Shown here piece after piece: positions 24,971 to 34,357 of a stretch of 64,000 nucleotides of DNA. Under the pieces are notes generated by a model. It had not been told where the DNA came from. It saw only the letters and a program-made list of their open reading frames with translations, and made no database searches. Source of the stretch: an uncultured Bacilli bacterium (GTDB taxonomy: Bacteria; Bacillota_I; Bacilli_A; RF39; UBA660). The stretch is taken from contig CAKPLN010000006.1 in assembly GCA_934167665.1 (NCBI GenBank), positions 16,634 through 80,633 of the forward strand, read 5' to 3'. The position numbers and the translations under genes are program-made. Position 1 is the first letter of the stretch. Each line of letters opens with the position of its first letter.

Positions 24971-26470
24971 ATGATGGATAAAATTAAAGTATTAGAAGTT
25001 AATAATATTGATTTACCAGGAAGAAGATTTAATGGTTATAATATGATAAAAGAAATATCTGATAATGATATTTCTGTTAAACAAACTGTTATTATAAAAC
25101 AGTCTAAAAATGATTCTGTTATTCCATTATTATCAAATGACACTTTTATGAATGAGTATTATAAGTTCCAAATTACTGAAGATAAATTATCTATTCATAA
25201 TGTCTTTTCCATAACAACACCAGCTCTTTTAAATTTAAAAGAGTATAAAGAAGCTGACATAGTTCATTTTCACATGTTTCATAATACTAAATTATCAATT
25301 TATTCACTAATAAAAATAGCTGAAGAGAAAAAGGTTATTATTTCATTACACGATCCGTGGTTCTTAACTGGAAGATGTGTTCACTTTTATGACTGTCTTT
25401 TATGGCAGAAAGGTTGTAAAAAGTGTCCTGATTTAACAACAATGTTTTCTTTTAAAGAAGATAATTGTCAAATGTTGTGGAAATTAAAAAAATATGTTTT
25501 TGATAATATTAATGTAGATATAGTAGTTCCTTCAAAATGGATGGAGTCACTAGTTAAAAAAAGTCCTATATTTGAACATAATCGTAATAATGTTCATTTT
25601 ATACCATTTGGTATTGATTTAAAGAAATTTGATAGTATTAATACTAAAGATGCTAGAGCTCACTATAATTTAAAGGATGATGAAATTGTTCTTTTTTTAA
25701 GAGCACAAAATGAATTTAAAGGAACTACTTATGTATTGGAAGCCCTTCGTAAATTAAAAACCAATAAAAAAATAGTAGTTTTAACTTGTGAAAACAAAGG
25801 TTTATTAGATGAAGTAAAAAATAAATATAAAATAATAGACTTAGGCATGATTAAGGATAAAGAAATGGTTTATGCTATGAAAGCTTGTGATATCTTCCTA
25901 ATGCCATCTAAGGGTGAATCATTTGGAATGATGGCCATAGAAGCCATGGCCTCTAGTAAACCAGTTATAGTATTTGATAATACTGCTTTGCCATCTGTCG
26001 TACACGCTAATGAATGCGGTATTGCAGTTAAAGATAGGTCATCAGATGAACTAAGACATGCTATAGAACATTTAATTGATAATAAAGAAGAAAGAGAAAG
26101 AAGAGGCCTTCTTGGTAAAAAAATATGTCAAGAAGAGTATCAACTAGATAGATATAATAAAGATATTAAAGATCTATATAATAATGTTTACTTAAGAGAA
26201 ACCAAGAAAAGAAAACCGTCTTCCTCTTTCACAAAAGATCCTAAAATACAAGCACTACTTCATAGTGCCATAACAAGTGAAGAAGAAAAGCTAAATTTAA
26301 ATATTGATTACTCTGATCCATTCATTCAAGAACAAATAATGATTTTTAATAATGAAGAGTATCAGCGTATAAAAAGGGAAAGTAAGAAATTTAAAAATAT
26401 TGTTAAAAACATTCTAAAAAAGAATAAATTTTTATATAACCTAATTAGAAAAATACTTAGAAGAAATTAA
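24971..26470 (+). CDS. Family 4 glycosyltransferase
   Basis: A 499-residue GT-B enzyme. The N-lobe carries a four-cysteine segment (HDPWFLTGRCVHFYDC... GCKKCP), typical of a WcaC-like GT4 subgroup. The C-lobe carries the donor motif ESFGMMAIEAMASSKP. After about residue 400 there is a C-terminal extension of about 100 residues, basic at the very end (IRKILRRN), that could bind the membrane surface. Two start ATGs are adjacent (24971 and 24974). It is placed between two GT2 paralogues, within the same operon. Confidence 0.85.
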   Translation: MMDKIKVLEVNNIDLPGRRFNGYNMIKEISDNDISVKQTVIIKQSKNDSVIPLLSNDTFMNEYYKFQITEDKLSIHNVFSITTPALLNLKEYKEADIVHFHMFHNTKLSIYSLIKIAEEKKVIISLHDPWFLTGRCVHFYDCLLWQKGCKKCPDLTTMFSFKEDNCQMLWKLKKYVFDNINVDIVVPSKWMESLVKKSPIFEHNRNNVHFIPFGIDLKKFDSINTKDARAHYNLKDDEIVLFLRAQNEFKGTTYVLEALRKLKTNKKIVVLTCENKGLLDEVKNKYKIIDLGMIKDKEMVYAMKACDIFLMPSKGESFGMMAIEAMASSKPVIVFDNTALPSVVHANECGIAVKDRSSDELRHAIEHLIDNKEERERRGLLGKKICQEEYQLDRYNKDIKDLYNNVYLRETKKRKPSSSFTKDPKIQALLHSAITSEEEKLNLNIDYSDPFIQEQIMIFNNEEYQRIKRESKKFKNIVKNILKKNKFLYNLIRKILRRN

Positions 26471-26487
26471 TATATGAAGGTGTAAAT

Positions 26488-28056
26488 ATGAAAAAAGTAA
26501 CTATAGTAATACCAGTATATAATGGTTCAAACTACATGAAGGATGCTATTGATAGTGCTCTAGCTCAAACTTATAAGAATTTAGAAGTAATTGTTGTAAA
26601 TGATGGTAGTAACGATGATGGAAAAACTAAAGCAATTGCCGAATCTTATGGCGATAAAATAAGATATTTCGAAAAGGAAAATGGTGGTGTTTCTACAGCT
26701 TTAAATCTTGCTATAGAAAAAATGACAGGAGAATATTTCTCTTGGTTAAGTCATGATGATATGTATTATCCTAATAAAATAGAAAGAGAAATGGAAGAGT
26801 TAAAAAAATATGATGATAATACCATCCTATATTCTAATTTTGATTTAATAAATGAAAAAGGTGAAAAAACTAGAAGTATCTACCTTGATCATAATATGTT
26901 AACTGCTAAAAGTGATTATGCTGTACTAAGAGGAGCAATTGGTGGAATAACCCTTCTTATACCTAAAAAAGTATTTAAAGAGGAAGGCTTATTTGATCCT
27001 AAATTAAGATGTGTTCAAGACTATGAACTATGGTTTAGAGTTTTAGATAAATATAAATTTGTTCATTTAGAAGATATTTTAGCAATGACTAGAATTCACC
27101 CTAATCAAGATACTAATACTTCTCCTAAAATGCTAAGTGAAGGTAACTGGTTATGGACTTATATGACAGAAAATTATCCTAAAGCTAAAAAAATAGCTTA
27201 TGAGGGTAGTGAGTATTTATTCTATAAAGAAATGGTTGATTATCTACAATCAACACCATATAAAGAAGCTATCGAAACTATAAGTAAACTAGCAGAAAAA
27301 AGTCTAAATATTGAAAAAGAAAAAATGCAGAAAAAAGAAATTACTGTAATTATTATAGATAATTCTAATAAAGCAGCTTTAAAAAGAACAATATCTTCTT
27401 TGAAAAAACAAAGTTATAAAAACTATAAAATACTTATAGAAGGTAAAACTAAAATTGAAAAAATAGATAATACAGAAAATAGACAAATGTCTATCAAAAG
27501 CGTTAAAACCGACTTTTACACTTTCCTAACAGCCGGAGTAGAGTGCAGTGAAAACTGGTTAGAAGAAGAAGTACTTGTTGCTTGTGTAACTTCTAAAGCT
27601 CTAGTAATCTCAGAATATAATAGAAATGATCATCTAGAAACTGTTGATAATTTAAGCTCTCTATTAATTCCAATTGACGGTATTATATTTAATAGTAAGT
27701 ATAAAGAAAAATATAAAGAACAATATCAATATTTATATGATTTAGCTAAAAAAGGTGGCTCTATTACTACTAATAAAAAGTATTTAACTAATGTAAAAGT
27801 AGAATACAATATGTCTGAACTTTATGATTTCCTTAATAAAGTAATTAGTGATCATAATGCTTCTGACTATCAAATAGCAGCTCTTTGTTACGACATAACT
27901 TGTTTATATAATAAATATGCTAAAACAGATAAAAAGGTTTATATGTATGAACCATGTAATGAATTAAAAGAAATGATGTTTTCAAGAAGTTTCAGATTAC
28001 TAAAAAAATATATGGATAAAAAGAAAAAGAGAAGAGAAAAGAAAAACGCTAAATAG
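26488..28056 (+). CDS. Family 2 glycosyltransferase with a second, degenerate GT2 domain
   Basis: A 522-residue protein. Residues 1-270 are a GT2 core (TIVIPVYNGSNYMKDAIDS, VNDGSNDDG, LSHDD). From about residue 285 a second Rossmann-like segment begins (EITVIIIDNSNKAALKRTIS) with spacing like a GT2 start, but it lacks a recognisable DXD, so it is probably structural or acceptor-binding. The C-terminus is very basic (KKKKRREKKNAK), fitting contact with acidic lipids. It is the last gene of block B, and a strong terminator follows 8 bp later. Confidence 0.8.
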   Translation: MKKVTIVIPVYNGSNYMKDAIDSALAQTYKNLEVIVVNDGSNDDGKTKAIAESYGDKIRYFEKENGGVSTALNLAIEKMTGEYFSWLSHDDMYYPNKIEREMEELKKYDDNTILYSNFDLINEKGEKTRSIYLDHNMLTAKSDYAVLRGAIGGITLLIPKKVFKEEGLFDPKLRCVQDYELWFRVLDKYKFVHLEDILAMTRIHPNQDTNTSPKMLSEGNWLWTYMTENYPKAKKIAYEGSEYLFYKEMVDYLQSTPYKEAIETISKLAEKSLNIEKEKMQKKEITVIIIDNSNKAALKRTISSLKKQSYKNYKILIEGKTKIEKIDNTENRQMSIKSVKTDFYTFLTAGVECSENWLEEEVLVACVTSKALVISEYNRNDHLETVDNLSSLLIPIDGIIFNSKYKEKYKEQYQYLYDLAKKGGSITTNKKYLTNVKVEYNMSELYDFLNKVISDHNASDYQIAALCYDITCLYNKYAKTDKKVYMYEPCNELKEMMFSRSFRLLKKYMDKKKKRREKKNAK

Positions 28057-28064
28057 GTATCTTT

Positions 28065-28097
28065 AAAAAGTGTAAAAATATTACACTTTTTATTTTT
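28065..28097 (+). terminator. Rho-independent terminator closing block B
   Basis: AAAAAGTGTAA / TTACACTTTTT perfect 11-bp stem with an AAATA loop and a T-rich tail. Confidence 0.9.
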
Positions 28098-28161
28098 CTA
28101 GTAATATCTACTAAAAATGATATAATAATATTATAAATATAAAGATGAGGTTGATTTAATC

Positions 28162-29085
28162 ATGAGAAAGTGCATTATTATCATGAATCCTGAAAGTGGT
28201 AAGTCTAAAGATTTAAGTAATAAAAGATATCTTTATGATACTTTGCGTAAATATGGTTATGAAGGGGAAATAAAGTATACCCAAAAAACTAAAGATGCTA
28301 TAAACATTGTTAAAGAGCTTCCTGATGATATTGACTTAGTAATAAGTGCTGGCGGGGATGGAACTTTAAATGAAGTAGTAACTGGTAACTTAGAAAGAAA
28401 AGTACCACTTATTTTGGCCAATCTTCCTATGGGAACAACTAATGATGTTGCTAATATGTTTGGTCTAAATAGTAGTTATTTGAAAAATTTAGAATTACTT
28501 CTAAGTGGCAAAGTAAAAAATGTTGATATATGTTACATTAATTCTACACCATTTGTCTACGTTGCATGTCTAGGTGACTATATTGATATGGCCTATAATA
28601 CCCCTCGTAGCTTAAAGAAAAAATATGGTAAAATTGCCTATATAATGTATGGCCTAAAACAATTACGCAATAAAATTAACCATTATGATATAAAATATAA
28701 AATTGATGGTAACACACACACTACTAAAGCCTCATTTGTCTTTATAACTAACTCCTCACGAGTAGCAGGAGTAAACGATATATACCATGATATAAAATTA
28801 GATGATAAAAAGTTTGAATTTGTTTTAGCAGAAGTAAAAAATAAAAAAGATATGTTAAAACTTTTTGTTAGAATATTTAATAATGATATTAAAGATGTTC
28901 CTAATTTAACTTATTATCAAACAGATAATCTAGAACTAGAATTTCTAAGTAAACCTAAAACATCTTGGTGTATAGATGGTGAAGAATTTAAAAGTAGTAA
29001 AACTAAATTTACTTTTAAAACAAATAGTTCAATAAAAATGCTCCTACCTAAAACTAATCTTAAGAATTTATTTAACGAAGAATAA
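28162..29085 (+). CDS. Diacylglycerol kinase-family lipid kinase
   Basis: A 307-residue protein with the ATP-binding SAGGDGTLNEVV (about residue 62), the N-terminal IIMNPESGK and a C-terminal beta-rich domain (TSWCIDGEEF), as in DgkB/YegS/BmrU. It phosphorylates diacylglycerol or a related lipid at the inner membrane face; exact substrate is open. A TATAAT (28121-28126) upstream has a poor -35 match. It is the first gene after the block B terminator. Confidence 0.88.
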   Translation: MRKCIIIMNPESGKSKDLSNKRYLYDTLRKYGYEGEIKYTQKTKDAINIVKELPDDIDLVISAGGDGTLNEVVTGNLERKVPLILANLPMGTTNDVANMFGLNSSYLKNLELLLSGKVKNVDICYINSTPFVYVACLGDYIDMAYNTPRSLKKKYGKIAYIMYGLKQLRNKINHYDIKYKIDGNTHTTKASFVFITNSSRVAGVNDIYHDIKLDDKKFEFVLAEVKNKKDMLKLFVRIFNNDIKDVPNLTYYQTDNLELEFLSKPKTSWCIDGEEFKSSKTKFTFKTNSSIKMLLPKTNLKNLFNEE

Positions 29086-29138
29086 TCTTTATCATCTAAG
29101 GCTTAATATGATATTATATTAGTACAAGGAGTATTTAT

Positions 29139-29843
29139 ATGTTTAAAAGACAAAAAAATAAAATAAGAAAGCTTAGTCCCGAAAAAAGATTAGCTATAAA
29201 GATATTATTATGTTCTGTTTATTTAATCGTTATAACTATACTTTCTATTTGTTCATATAAAATTTATGAAGAAAAGCAAAATGTAAAATCTTGGTCTAAA
29301 GTAACTGACGCTAGTGAGTATGCTTATATTGAAATATCTAAAATGTCTGAGAAATTTGCTTACTATTCAACAAGTAAAAAGTCCATTCATTTTGTTATAG
29401 AACAAGAAGAAAGTGGAGCCTGGCATGTATACTTAATTGCTATTAAAGATAGTGATTATCATAAATATAAAAATTTAATTGATTATACTTATGAAAGAAC
29501 AGATAAAAATCCAGGTACTATTAAAGTATATGGTTACCCTGTAGTTATTAATGATGAATTAAAACAAATGGCTATTGAAAATATTGTTAATTTTTTACCT
29601 ATAGAAAATGAAGTTGTAATAACAAATGATAATTTTAATGACTATTTAACAAATAGTTATCTAGATACTACTCTTGAAAGAGAAGATAATTTCAATGCTC
29701 TTCTTTTCACAACTCTATTAATTTTATTTATTATGATTGTGTTATTCTTTTTAACTATTTTTGATAAAGATAAAATTACTGATAATCTTGATGAATTACT
29801 TGATGAGTTAAAAGGAAAGTATTTAACTCCTAAAGAAAAATAA
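29139..29843 (+). CDS. Two-helix membrane protein of unknown function
   Basis: This 234-residue protein has one membrane helix near residues 25-46 and a second near 188-210, enclosing an exported domain of about 140 residues with mixed strands (VYGYPVVINDELKQMAIENI). The C-terminus is cytoplasmic and acidic (DNLDELLDELKG). I do not recognise the family with certainty. FemX-like and TSCPD genes follow closely, hinting at an envelope role. Confidence 0.7.
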   Translation: MFKRQKNKIRKLSPEKRLAIKILLCSVYLIVITILSICSYKIYEEKQNVKSWSKVTDASEYAYIEISKMSEKFAYYSTSKKSIHFVIEQEESGAWHVYLIAIKDSDYHKYKNLIDYTYERTDKNPGTIKVYGYPVVINDELKQMAIENIVNFLPIENEVVITNDNFNDYLTNSYLDTTLEREDNFNALLFTTLLILFIMIVLFFLTIFDKDKITDNLDELLDELKGKYLTPKEK

Positions 29844-29861
29844 TAAAGTAAGGTGAATTTA

Positions 29862-31073
29862 ATGAACTTTGTAGAATTAACTGAAAATGAATATCAAAAA
29901 TATTGGGAAAATCATCCTGAAAAGACTTTTTTATCGGCTATAGAAATTGCTAAATTGAGAAAAAAATCAAATTGGAATGTTTACTATTTAGGAGTAAAAC
30001 AAGATAACAAGATAATTGCTGGAGCTATGTTATTAAGTCATAAGCGTCATTTTAATTCCTATGAATTTTATAGCCCTAGAGGTTTTTTATTAGACTATCA
30101 TAATGAAGAATTATTAAGTTTTTTTACAGAGAATGTAAAAAGATTTATTAAAGAAAAAAATGGTTATGTCTTAAGAATAGATCCTTATATAATAAATAAG
30201 GAAAGGAACTTAGATGGTAATCTTGTTGAGGGTGGAGTAGATAATACCTCCGTTATAACTTTTTTGTATAAACTAGGTTTTAAAAAAGTTTCTTTATCTA
30301 ATACAGAACAAGTTAGTTGGATGTTTTCTTTGAATTTAGAAGGTAAAACTGCTGATGAAATTCTAAAAGAAATGAAACAAAATACTAGAAATATTATCCG
30401 TAAGACTGAAAAAATTGGTATAAAGATAAAAGAATTATCTTATGAAGAGTTACCTGAATTTCAAAATATTATGTTAGAAACAGGAGCTAGAAAGGGCTTT
30501 TCTATAAGAGATGCTTCTTATTATGAAGAAATGTATAAACTACTTCATGATAAAGACGAAGTAAAATATTTTATTACCTATTTAGATCTAAATGAGTATA
30601 TAGCAAAACTAGAAAGTGAAAGAGCCGAAAAGCAAGAAAAATATGATAAGGGTCAAAGAAAAGGTATTGAAATTGAAATTGATTTATTAGAAAAAAGAAT
30701 AAGTGAAGCAAAAGCTATCAAAGAGGAGGCCAAACAAGATGTAATAACTCTATCTTGTGCTATGTTCATATTAATAAAGCCTGAAATAATTTATTTATCT
30801 GGTGGTAATTATGAAAAGTATATGAACTTTAATTCCCAATATCTTCTTCAATGGGAAATGATAAAATACGGTATAGATCATGGCTTTAAAAAACATAACT
30901 TCTATGGAATACCAGCAAACATTCAAGATCATCCTAAAGACTATGGTATATATGCCTTTAAACGAGGCTTTAATGGTCAAGTTGAGGAGTTGATTGGTGA
31001 GTATGAATTACCAATTAGTCCAAAATACTTCCTCTTTAAAATTATTCATAAAATAAAAGGAGTAAAGAAATAA
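29862..31073 (+). CDS. FemAB/FemX-family peptidoglycan aminoacyltransferase
   Basis: I take ATG 29862 (403 aa) with AAGGTG 6 nt upstream; the GTG at 29853 overlaps that site. The protein has the FemAB double-GNAT plan: YYLGVKQDNKIIAGAMLL in the first half, an inserted antiparallel coiled coil (about residues 245-290, Glu/Lys-rich), then FYGIPANIQDHPKDYGIYAF near the C-terminus. FemX/FemA proteins add an amino acid from aminoacyl-tRNA to the lipid II stem peptide at the cytoplasmic membrane face. Its stop overlaps the next start by one base. Confidence 0.88.
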   Translation: MNFVELTENEYQKYWENHPEKTFLSAIEIAKLRKKSNWNVYYLGVKQDNKIIAGAMLLSHKRHFNSYEFYSPRGFLLDYHNEELLSFFTENVKRFIKEKNGYVLRIDPYIINKERNLDGNLVEGGVDNTSVITFLYKLGFKKVSLSNTEQVSWMFSLNLEGKTADEILKEMKQNTRNIIRKTEKIGIKIKELSYEELPEFQNIMLETGARKGFSIRDASYYEEMYKLLHDKDEVKYFITYLDLNEYIAKLESERAEKQEKYDKGQRKGIEIEIDLLEKRISEAKAIKEEAKQDVITLSCAMFILIKPEIIYLSGGNYEKYMNFNSQYLLQWEMIKYGIDHGFKKHNFYGIPANIQDHPKDYGIYAFKRGFNGQVEELIGEYELPISPKYFLFKIIHKIKGVKK

Positions 31074-31324
31074 TGAAACATACATATAAAACAAAAGGAA
31101 CATGTTCTACCCAAATAGACTTTGAAATAGAAAATAATCGTATTCACAATTTATCTTTTACAGGTGGTTGTAATGGTAATTTAAAAGCGATTGGTAGATT
31201 AGTTGAAGGCCAAGATGTTGATAGTGTTATTTCTAAATTAAAAGGTCTAACTTGTGGTTTTAGACAAACATCTTGTGGTGATCAATTATCAAAAGCCCTA
31301 GAAGAAGCTAAAATTAAAGAATAA
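31073..31324 (+). CDS. TSCPD-domain protein (TIGR03905 type)
   Basis: An 83-residue protein with the conserved CNGNLKAIGRLVEGQ and TCGFRQTSCGDQLSKAL segments. TSCPD domains also occur at the end of ribonucleotide reductases. The role of the stand-alone form is not established; the conserved cysteines suggest metal binding or redox. It is translationally coupled to the FemX-like gene. Confidence 0.85.
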   Translation: MKHTYKTKGTCSTQIDFEIENNRIHNLSFTGGCNGNLKAIGRLVEGQDVDSVISKLKGLTCGFRQTSCGDQLSKALEEAKIKE

Positions 31325-31332
31325 ATATATTT

Positions 31333-31366
31333 AAGACTTCAATAAAAATACTAGAAGTCTTTTTTA
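31333..31366 (+). terminator. Rho-independent terminator
   Basis: AAGACTTC / GAAGTCTT stem around a 13-nt loop, followed by a T run. Confidence 0.75.
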
Positions 31367-31371
31367 GCACT

Positions 31372-31399
31372 TTGGCAAAAAATTAAAATACAGTATAAT
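31372..31399 (+). promoter_or_regulatory. Promoter of the LiaF-like gene
   Basis: TTGGCA (31372-31377), 16-bp spacer, TATAAT (31394-31399). Confidence 0.55.
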
Positions 31400-31442
31400 T
31401 ATCAATAGATAGTTATAACTAACTTAAATATAGGAGAAAGTT

Positions 31443-32132
31443 ATGAAAAAAACAAATAATTTATTATGGGGAATTATCCTAATACTAATTGGTATAATTT
31501 ATGCATTAAATGCCTTTAACATTGTAAATGTAGATATTCTTTTTGCTGGCTGGTGGACTTTATTTATTATCATTCCAGGACTAATTAATTTACTAAATAA
31601 TGATGATAAAATAGGAGCTATTATAACTATTGTTGTTGGTATCTTTTTATTATTAGCTTGCCAAGAACTAATTAATCTTGAACTATTAATAAATTTATTA
31701 ATTCCAACTATTCTAATTTTAACAGGGATAAATTTATTAATTAAAAGTAAAGGAATTAGTTCAACAAAAGCTCTTGCTAAAGAGTTATCTTCTAAAGCTA
31801 CTATTATTAAAGCCTATCAAGCAACATTAACTGGTATGAATATTAAACTAGATGATACTTCCGTTGAGGCTTATAAACTAGATGCAATTATTGGCAATTT
31901 AAATGCTGATTTAACAAAAAATAAATTAAAAAAGAATCTTTTAATTACTACCTGTTCTATATTTGGTAGTATAACTCTAGTTATACCAGACGATGTTGAT
32001 GTAAAAATAATTTCTACTCCCATTCTTGGTAAAGTATTAGATCAAAGAAGTGAAAAAGATAAAGCCAAAGATAAAACAATTTACTTAAATACTACTATCT
32101 TCTTTGGCACTATAAAGTTAAAGACAAAATAA
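31443..32132 (+). CDS. LiaF-like membrane protein
   Basis: A 229-residue protein. The N-terminal four-helix membrane region (LLWGIILILIGIIYAL, GWWTLFIIIPGLINLL) resembles DUF5668. The C-terminal ~95-residue cytoplasmic beta domain (LDAIIGNLNADLTKNKL, SITLVIPDDVDVKI) resembles the LiaF C-terminal fold. LiaF represses the LiaRS cell-envelope stress system, but no LiaR or LiaS gene is adjacent, so it may act with a distant sensor or alone. Confidence 0.8.
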   Translation: MKKTNNLLWGIILILIGIIYALNAFNIVNVDILFAGWWTLFIIIPGLINLLNNDDKIGAIITIVVGIFLLLACQELINLELLINLLIPTILILTGINLLIKSKGISSTKALAKELSSKATIIKAYQATLTGMNIKLDDTSVEAYKLDAIIGNLNADLTKNKLKKNLLITTCSIFGSITLVIPDDVDVKIISTPILGKVLDQRSEKDKAKDKTIYLNTTIFFGTIKLKTK

Positions 32133-32162
32133 AAGTTGTTTTATCACAACTTTTATTTTTTA
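32129..32162. terminator. Bidirectional Rho-independent terminator
   Basis: ATAAAAGTTGT / ACAACTTTTAT around a 6-nt loop, between convergent genes. Confidence 0.85.
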
Positions 32163-33169
32163 AATTCATATAAAATAGAATTACCAAGTTTTTTTTCAAA
32201 AGGAATTATAAGTTTTATTCCTATAATTAATAATATCATCGTATATAAATATACTTGAAGGGCATAACTCAAATTACAATTTAGTCCCACAAAAGTAATT
32301 AAAGCTTCAGCTATAGATTTAATTAAAAATTCATTACCACATAAAAATAGTGTTTCTCTACCAATTTCATTAAATAATGTAATTTTATCTAATAATCTGG
32401 CCACTATAATATTTAATCCAATAAGTGGTAATGCTCTAAGAATAGGGGCTATATTTTTAATAATAGGTGTTGTTGATAAAAAATTAAATAAAGAATCATG
32501 TTTAAAAAACTCTACACTAGCATATATTGATAAGATAATACCAAGTGTTATAAAAATTATTTTTTTAGATTTAGTATTAAGTTCAAATAAATCTATAATT
32601 TTAGGATATATAATATAACCAATAGCATAAAAGATAAGGTAAAAAAAGGCAGTATCTAAATTATAAAGTAATTTAGGGCTTTCTAATGGCGTAGGTTTTA
32701 TAAGAGTATTAAAGATGAGGAATATAGCTAAACAAATTAAAAATATAATTAACTTATTATTTATTTTCTTTAATACTTTAAAAATAACTTCCATTAAAAA
32801 TAAACAACTAAGAAACCATAAAGACTCTGCAAAAAACTCATTTCTAATATTACCTCTAATAACAATCTTTACTTGTTGTAATACTTGTTGTAAAGACGGA
32901 TCTTCTAATAGGATATAAAAAATTAGTGAAATAAAACTAAATATAAAGAAAGGTATCATTATTTTTTTAAATTTCTTTTTGATAAACTTAAAAATATTAT
33001 TTTCATGATCATAAGTACTCATACAACCAGATAAAAAGAAAAATAATGCCACATGATAAGCATAAACAAGTTCAAAACTTTTCCCAATACTAGGGCCAAA
33101 ATGTCCTAAGTAAATAGCAAAAATTCCTAAAAATTTTGTAGTATCAACCCATTTGATTCTTTTAGACAT
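32153..33169 (-). CDS. Acyltransferase family 3 membrane protein
   Basis: A 338-residue protein with about ten membrane helices and the family start RIKWVDTTKFLGIFAIYLGHFG, containing the catalytic-type His, then FFFLSGCM. Acyltransferase-3 proteins move acetyl or succinyl groups onto sugars of exported polysaccharide or peptidoglycan. There is no SGNH domain, so it probably hands the acyl group on or acylates lipid-linked sugars. It is monocistronic and convergent with the LiaF-like gene. Confidence 0.82.
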   Translation of the reverse strand: MSKRIKWVDTTKFLGIFAIYLGHFGPSIGKSFELVYAYHVALFFFLSGCMSTYDHENNIFKFIKKKFKKIMIPFFIFSFISLIFYILLEDPSLQQVLQQVKIVIRGNIRNEFFAESLWFLSCLFLMEVIFKVLKKINNKLIIFLICLAIFLIFNTLIKPTPLESPKLLYNLDTAFFYLIFYAIGYIIYPKIIDLFELNTKSKKIIFITLGIILSIYASVEFFKHDSLFNFLSTTPIIKNIAPILRALPLIGLNIIVARLLDKITLFNEIGRETLFLCGNEFLIKSIAEALITFVGLNCNLSYALQVYLYTMILLIIGIKLIIPFEKKLGNSILYEFKK

Positions 33170-33242
33170 ATCAACACCCCATTTAAATATCTACACTAAT
33201 TATAACATTATTAATTGAAGTAGAAATAAGTTTTTGTTAAAG

Positions 33243-33271
33243 TTCAAAATAAATATTATTCATGTTATAAT
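33243..33271 (+). promoter_or_regulatory. Promoter of the DUF2974 gene
   Basis: TTCAAA (33243-33248), 17-bp spacer, TATAAT (33266-33271), directly before a GAGGTG ribosome-binding site. Confidence 0.5.
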
Positions 33272-33290
33272 AAAAATGAGGTGTAGTAGT

Positions 33291-34343
33291 ATGGCAAATG
33301 TTAATGATTATGTCAAATATTATCGTAATAAAACTTTTATGGAGGTTCCTTTTAATGAAGTAGATGCTCTAATCTTTGCTAGCTTATCTTATATTAATTT
33401 GGATGGTTTTACTAATAATCTTCCTCAAAGTATTAATGCTTTAGCAACTAAATATTTTGAAAAAACGCCAATAGAAAAAATAAAGAAACTAGCTAAAATT
33501 CAACGTGATTCTTCTAATTTACTTAATTGTATGAAAAATACCCTTCGTTATAGAGATTTGATGATTACAGACTATCAAAAAGTAGTAGATGAAGAAACAC
33601 AGTTTGGAGCTATAACAATAAAATCAAAAGATTGGGTTTATATTTCCTTTGAAGGTACTAATAATTATATTAGTGGTTGGAAAGAAGATTTTCATCTTGC
33701 TCATCGTTTCCCTATTCCAAGTCAAACTCTAGCCAAAGAATACATTAATAGAAATGTAAAATTAATGGATAGAAGAGTATATATTGGGGGTCACTCTAAG
33801 GGCGCTAACTTAGCCGTGGCTGGTGCCATGAAAGCTCTTCCAAGCATTAAAAGAAGAATTATTGCCGTTTATGATTTTGATGGTCCAGGACTACGTGAGA
33901 AAGAATTTAAAAGTTTTGATTATAGAGTTATCGAACCAAAAATAAAAAAATATGTTCCAAGCCAAAGTATGGTTGGTATGTTAATGAACTATAAAAAGGA
34001 ATTTAAAACAGTAAACAGTAATGCTAAGTTAATACTACAACATAATCTTTTTACTTGGAACTGTTTTGGTAGCTTCTTCGTTGAAGACTCTTTAAGTAGG
34101 AAAAGTATTAAACTATCAAAAGAAATAAAGAAATTTATCAGTGATTATAGTGAAGAAGAAATGGAAGACTTTGTTCAAACATTATTCCAAGTCTTAAAAA
34201 AAGCCAATATTAGTCAAGATGATGTAATAACTATTGGTAAATTTGCTAAATATGCAACTCATATTAAAGAGTTAAATGCCGATCAAAAAACTAAAGAAAA
34301 ATTATTACGATTACTTAATATAGTAATTGAATTTCATAAATAA
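33291..34343 (+). CDS. DUF2974 / Mbeg1-like alpha/beta hydrolase
   Basis: I place the start at ATG 33291 (350 aa), 7 nt after GAGGTG; an upstream in-frame TTG at 33234 would cover the promoter. The sequence YISFEGTNNYISGWKEDF followed by VYIGGHSKGANLAVAGA (Ser near residue 167 in a GxSxG-type elbow) matches DUF2974 lipase-like proteins. A later DFDGPGL segment may supply the acid residue. It has no signal peptide. Its substrate is unknown. Confidence 0.85.
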   Translation: MANVNDYVKYYRNKTFMEVPFNEVDALIFASLSYINLDGFTNNLPQSINALATKYFEKTPIEKIKKLAKIQRDSSNLLNCMKNTLRYRDLMITDYQKVVDEETQFGAITIKSKDWVYISFEGTNNYISGWKEDFHLAHRFPIPSQTLAKEYINRNVKLMDRRVYIGGHSKGANLAVAGAMKALPSIKRRIIAVYDFDGPGLREKEFKSFDYRVIEPKIKKYVPSQSMVGMLMNYKKEFKTVNSNAKLILQHNLFTWNCFGSFFVEDSLSRKSIKLSKEIKKFISDYSEEEMEDFVQTLFQVLKKANISQDDVITIGKFAKYATHIKELNADQKTKEKLLRLLNIVIEFHK

Positions 34344-34357
34344 AAATAGGAGGCTTC

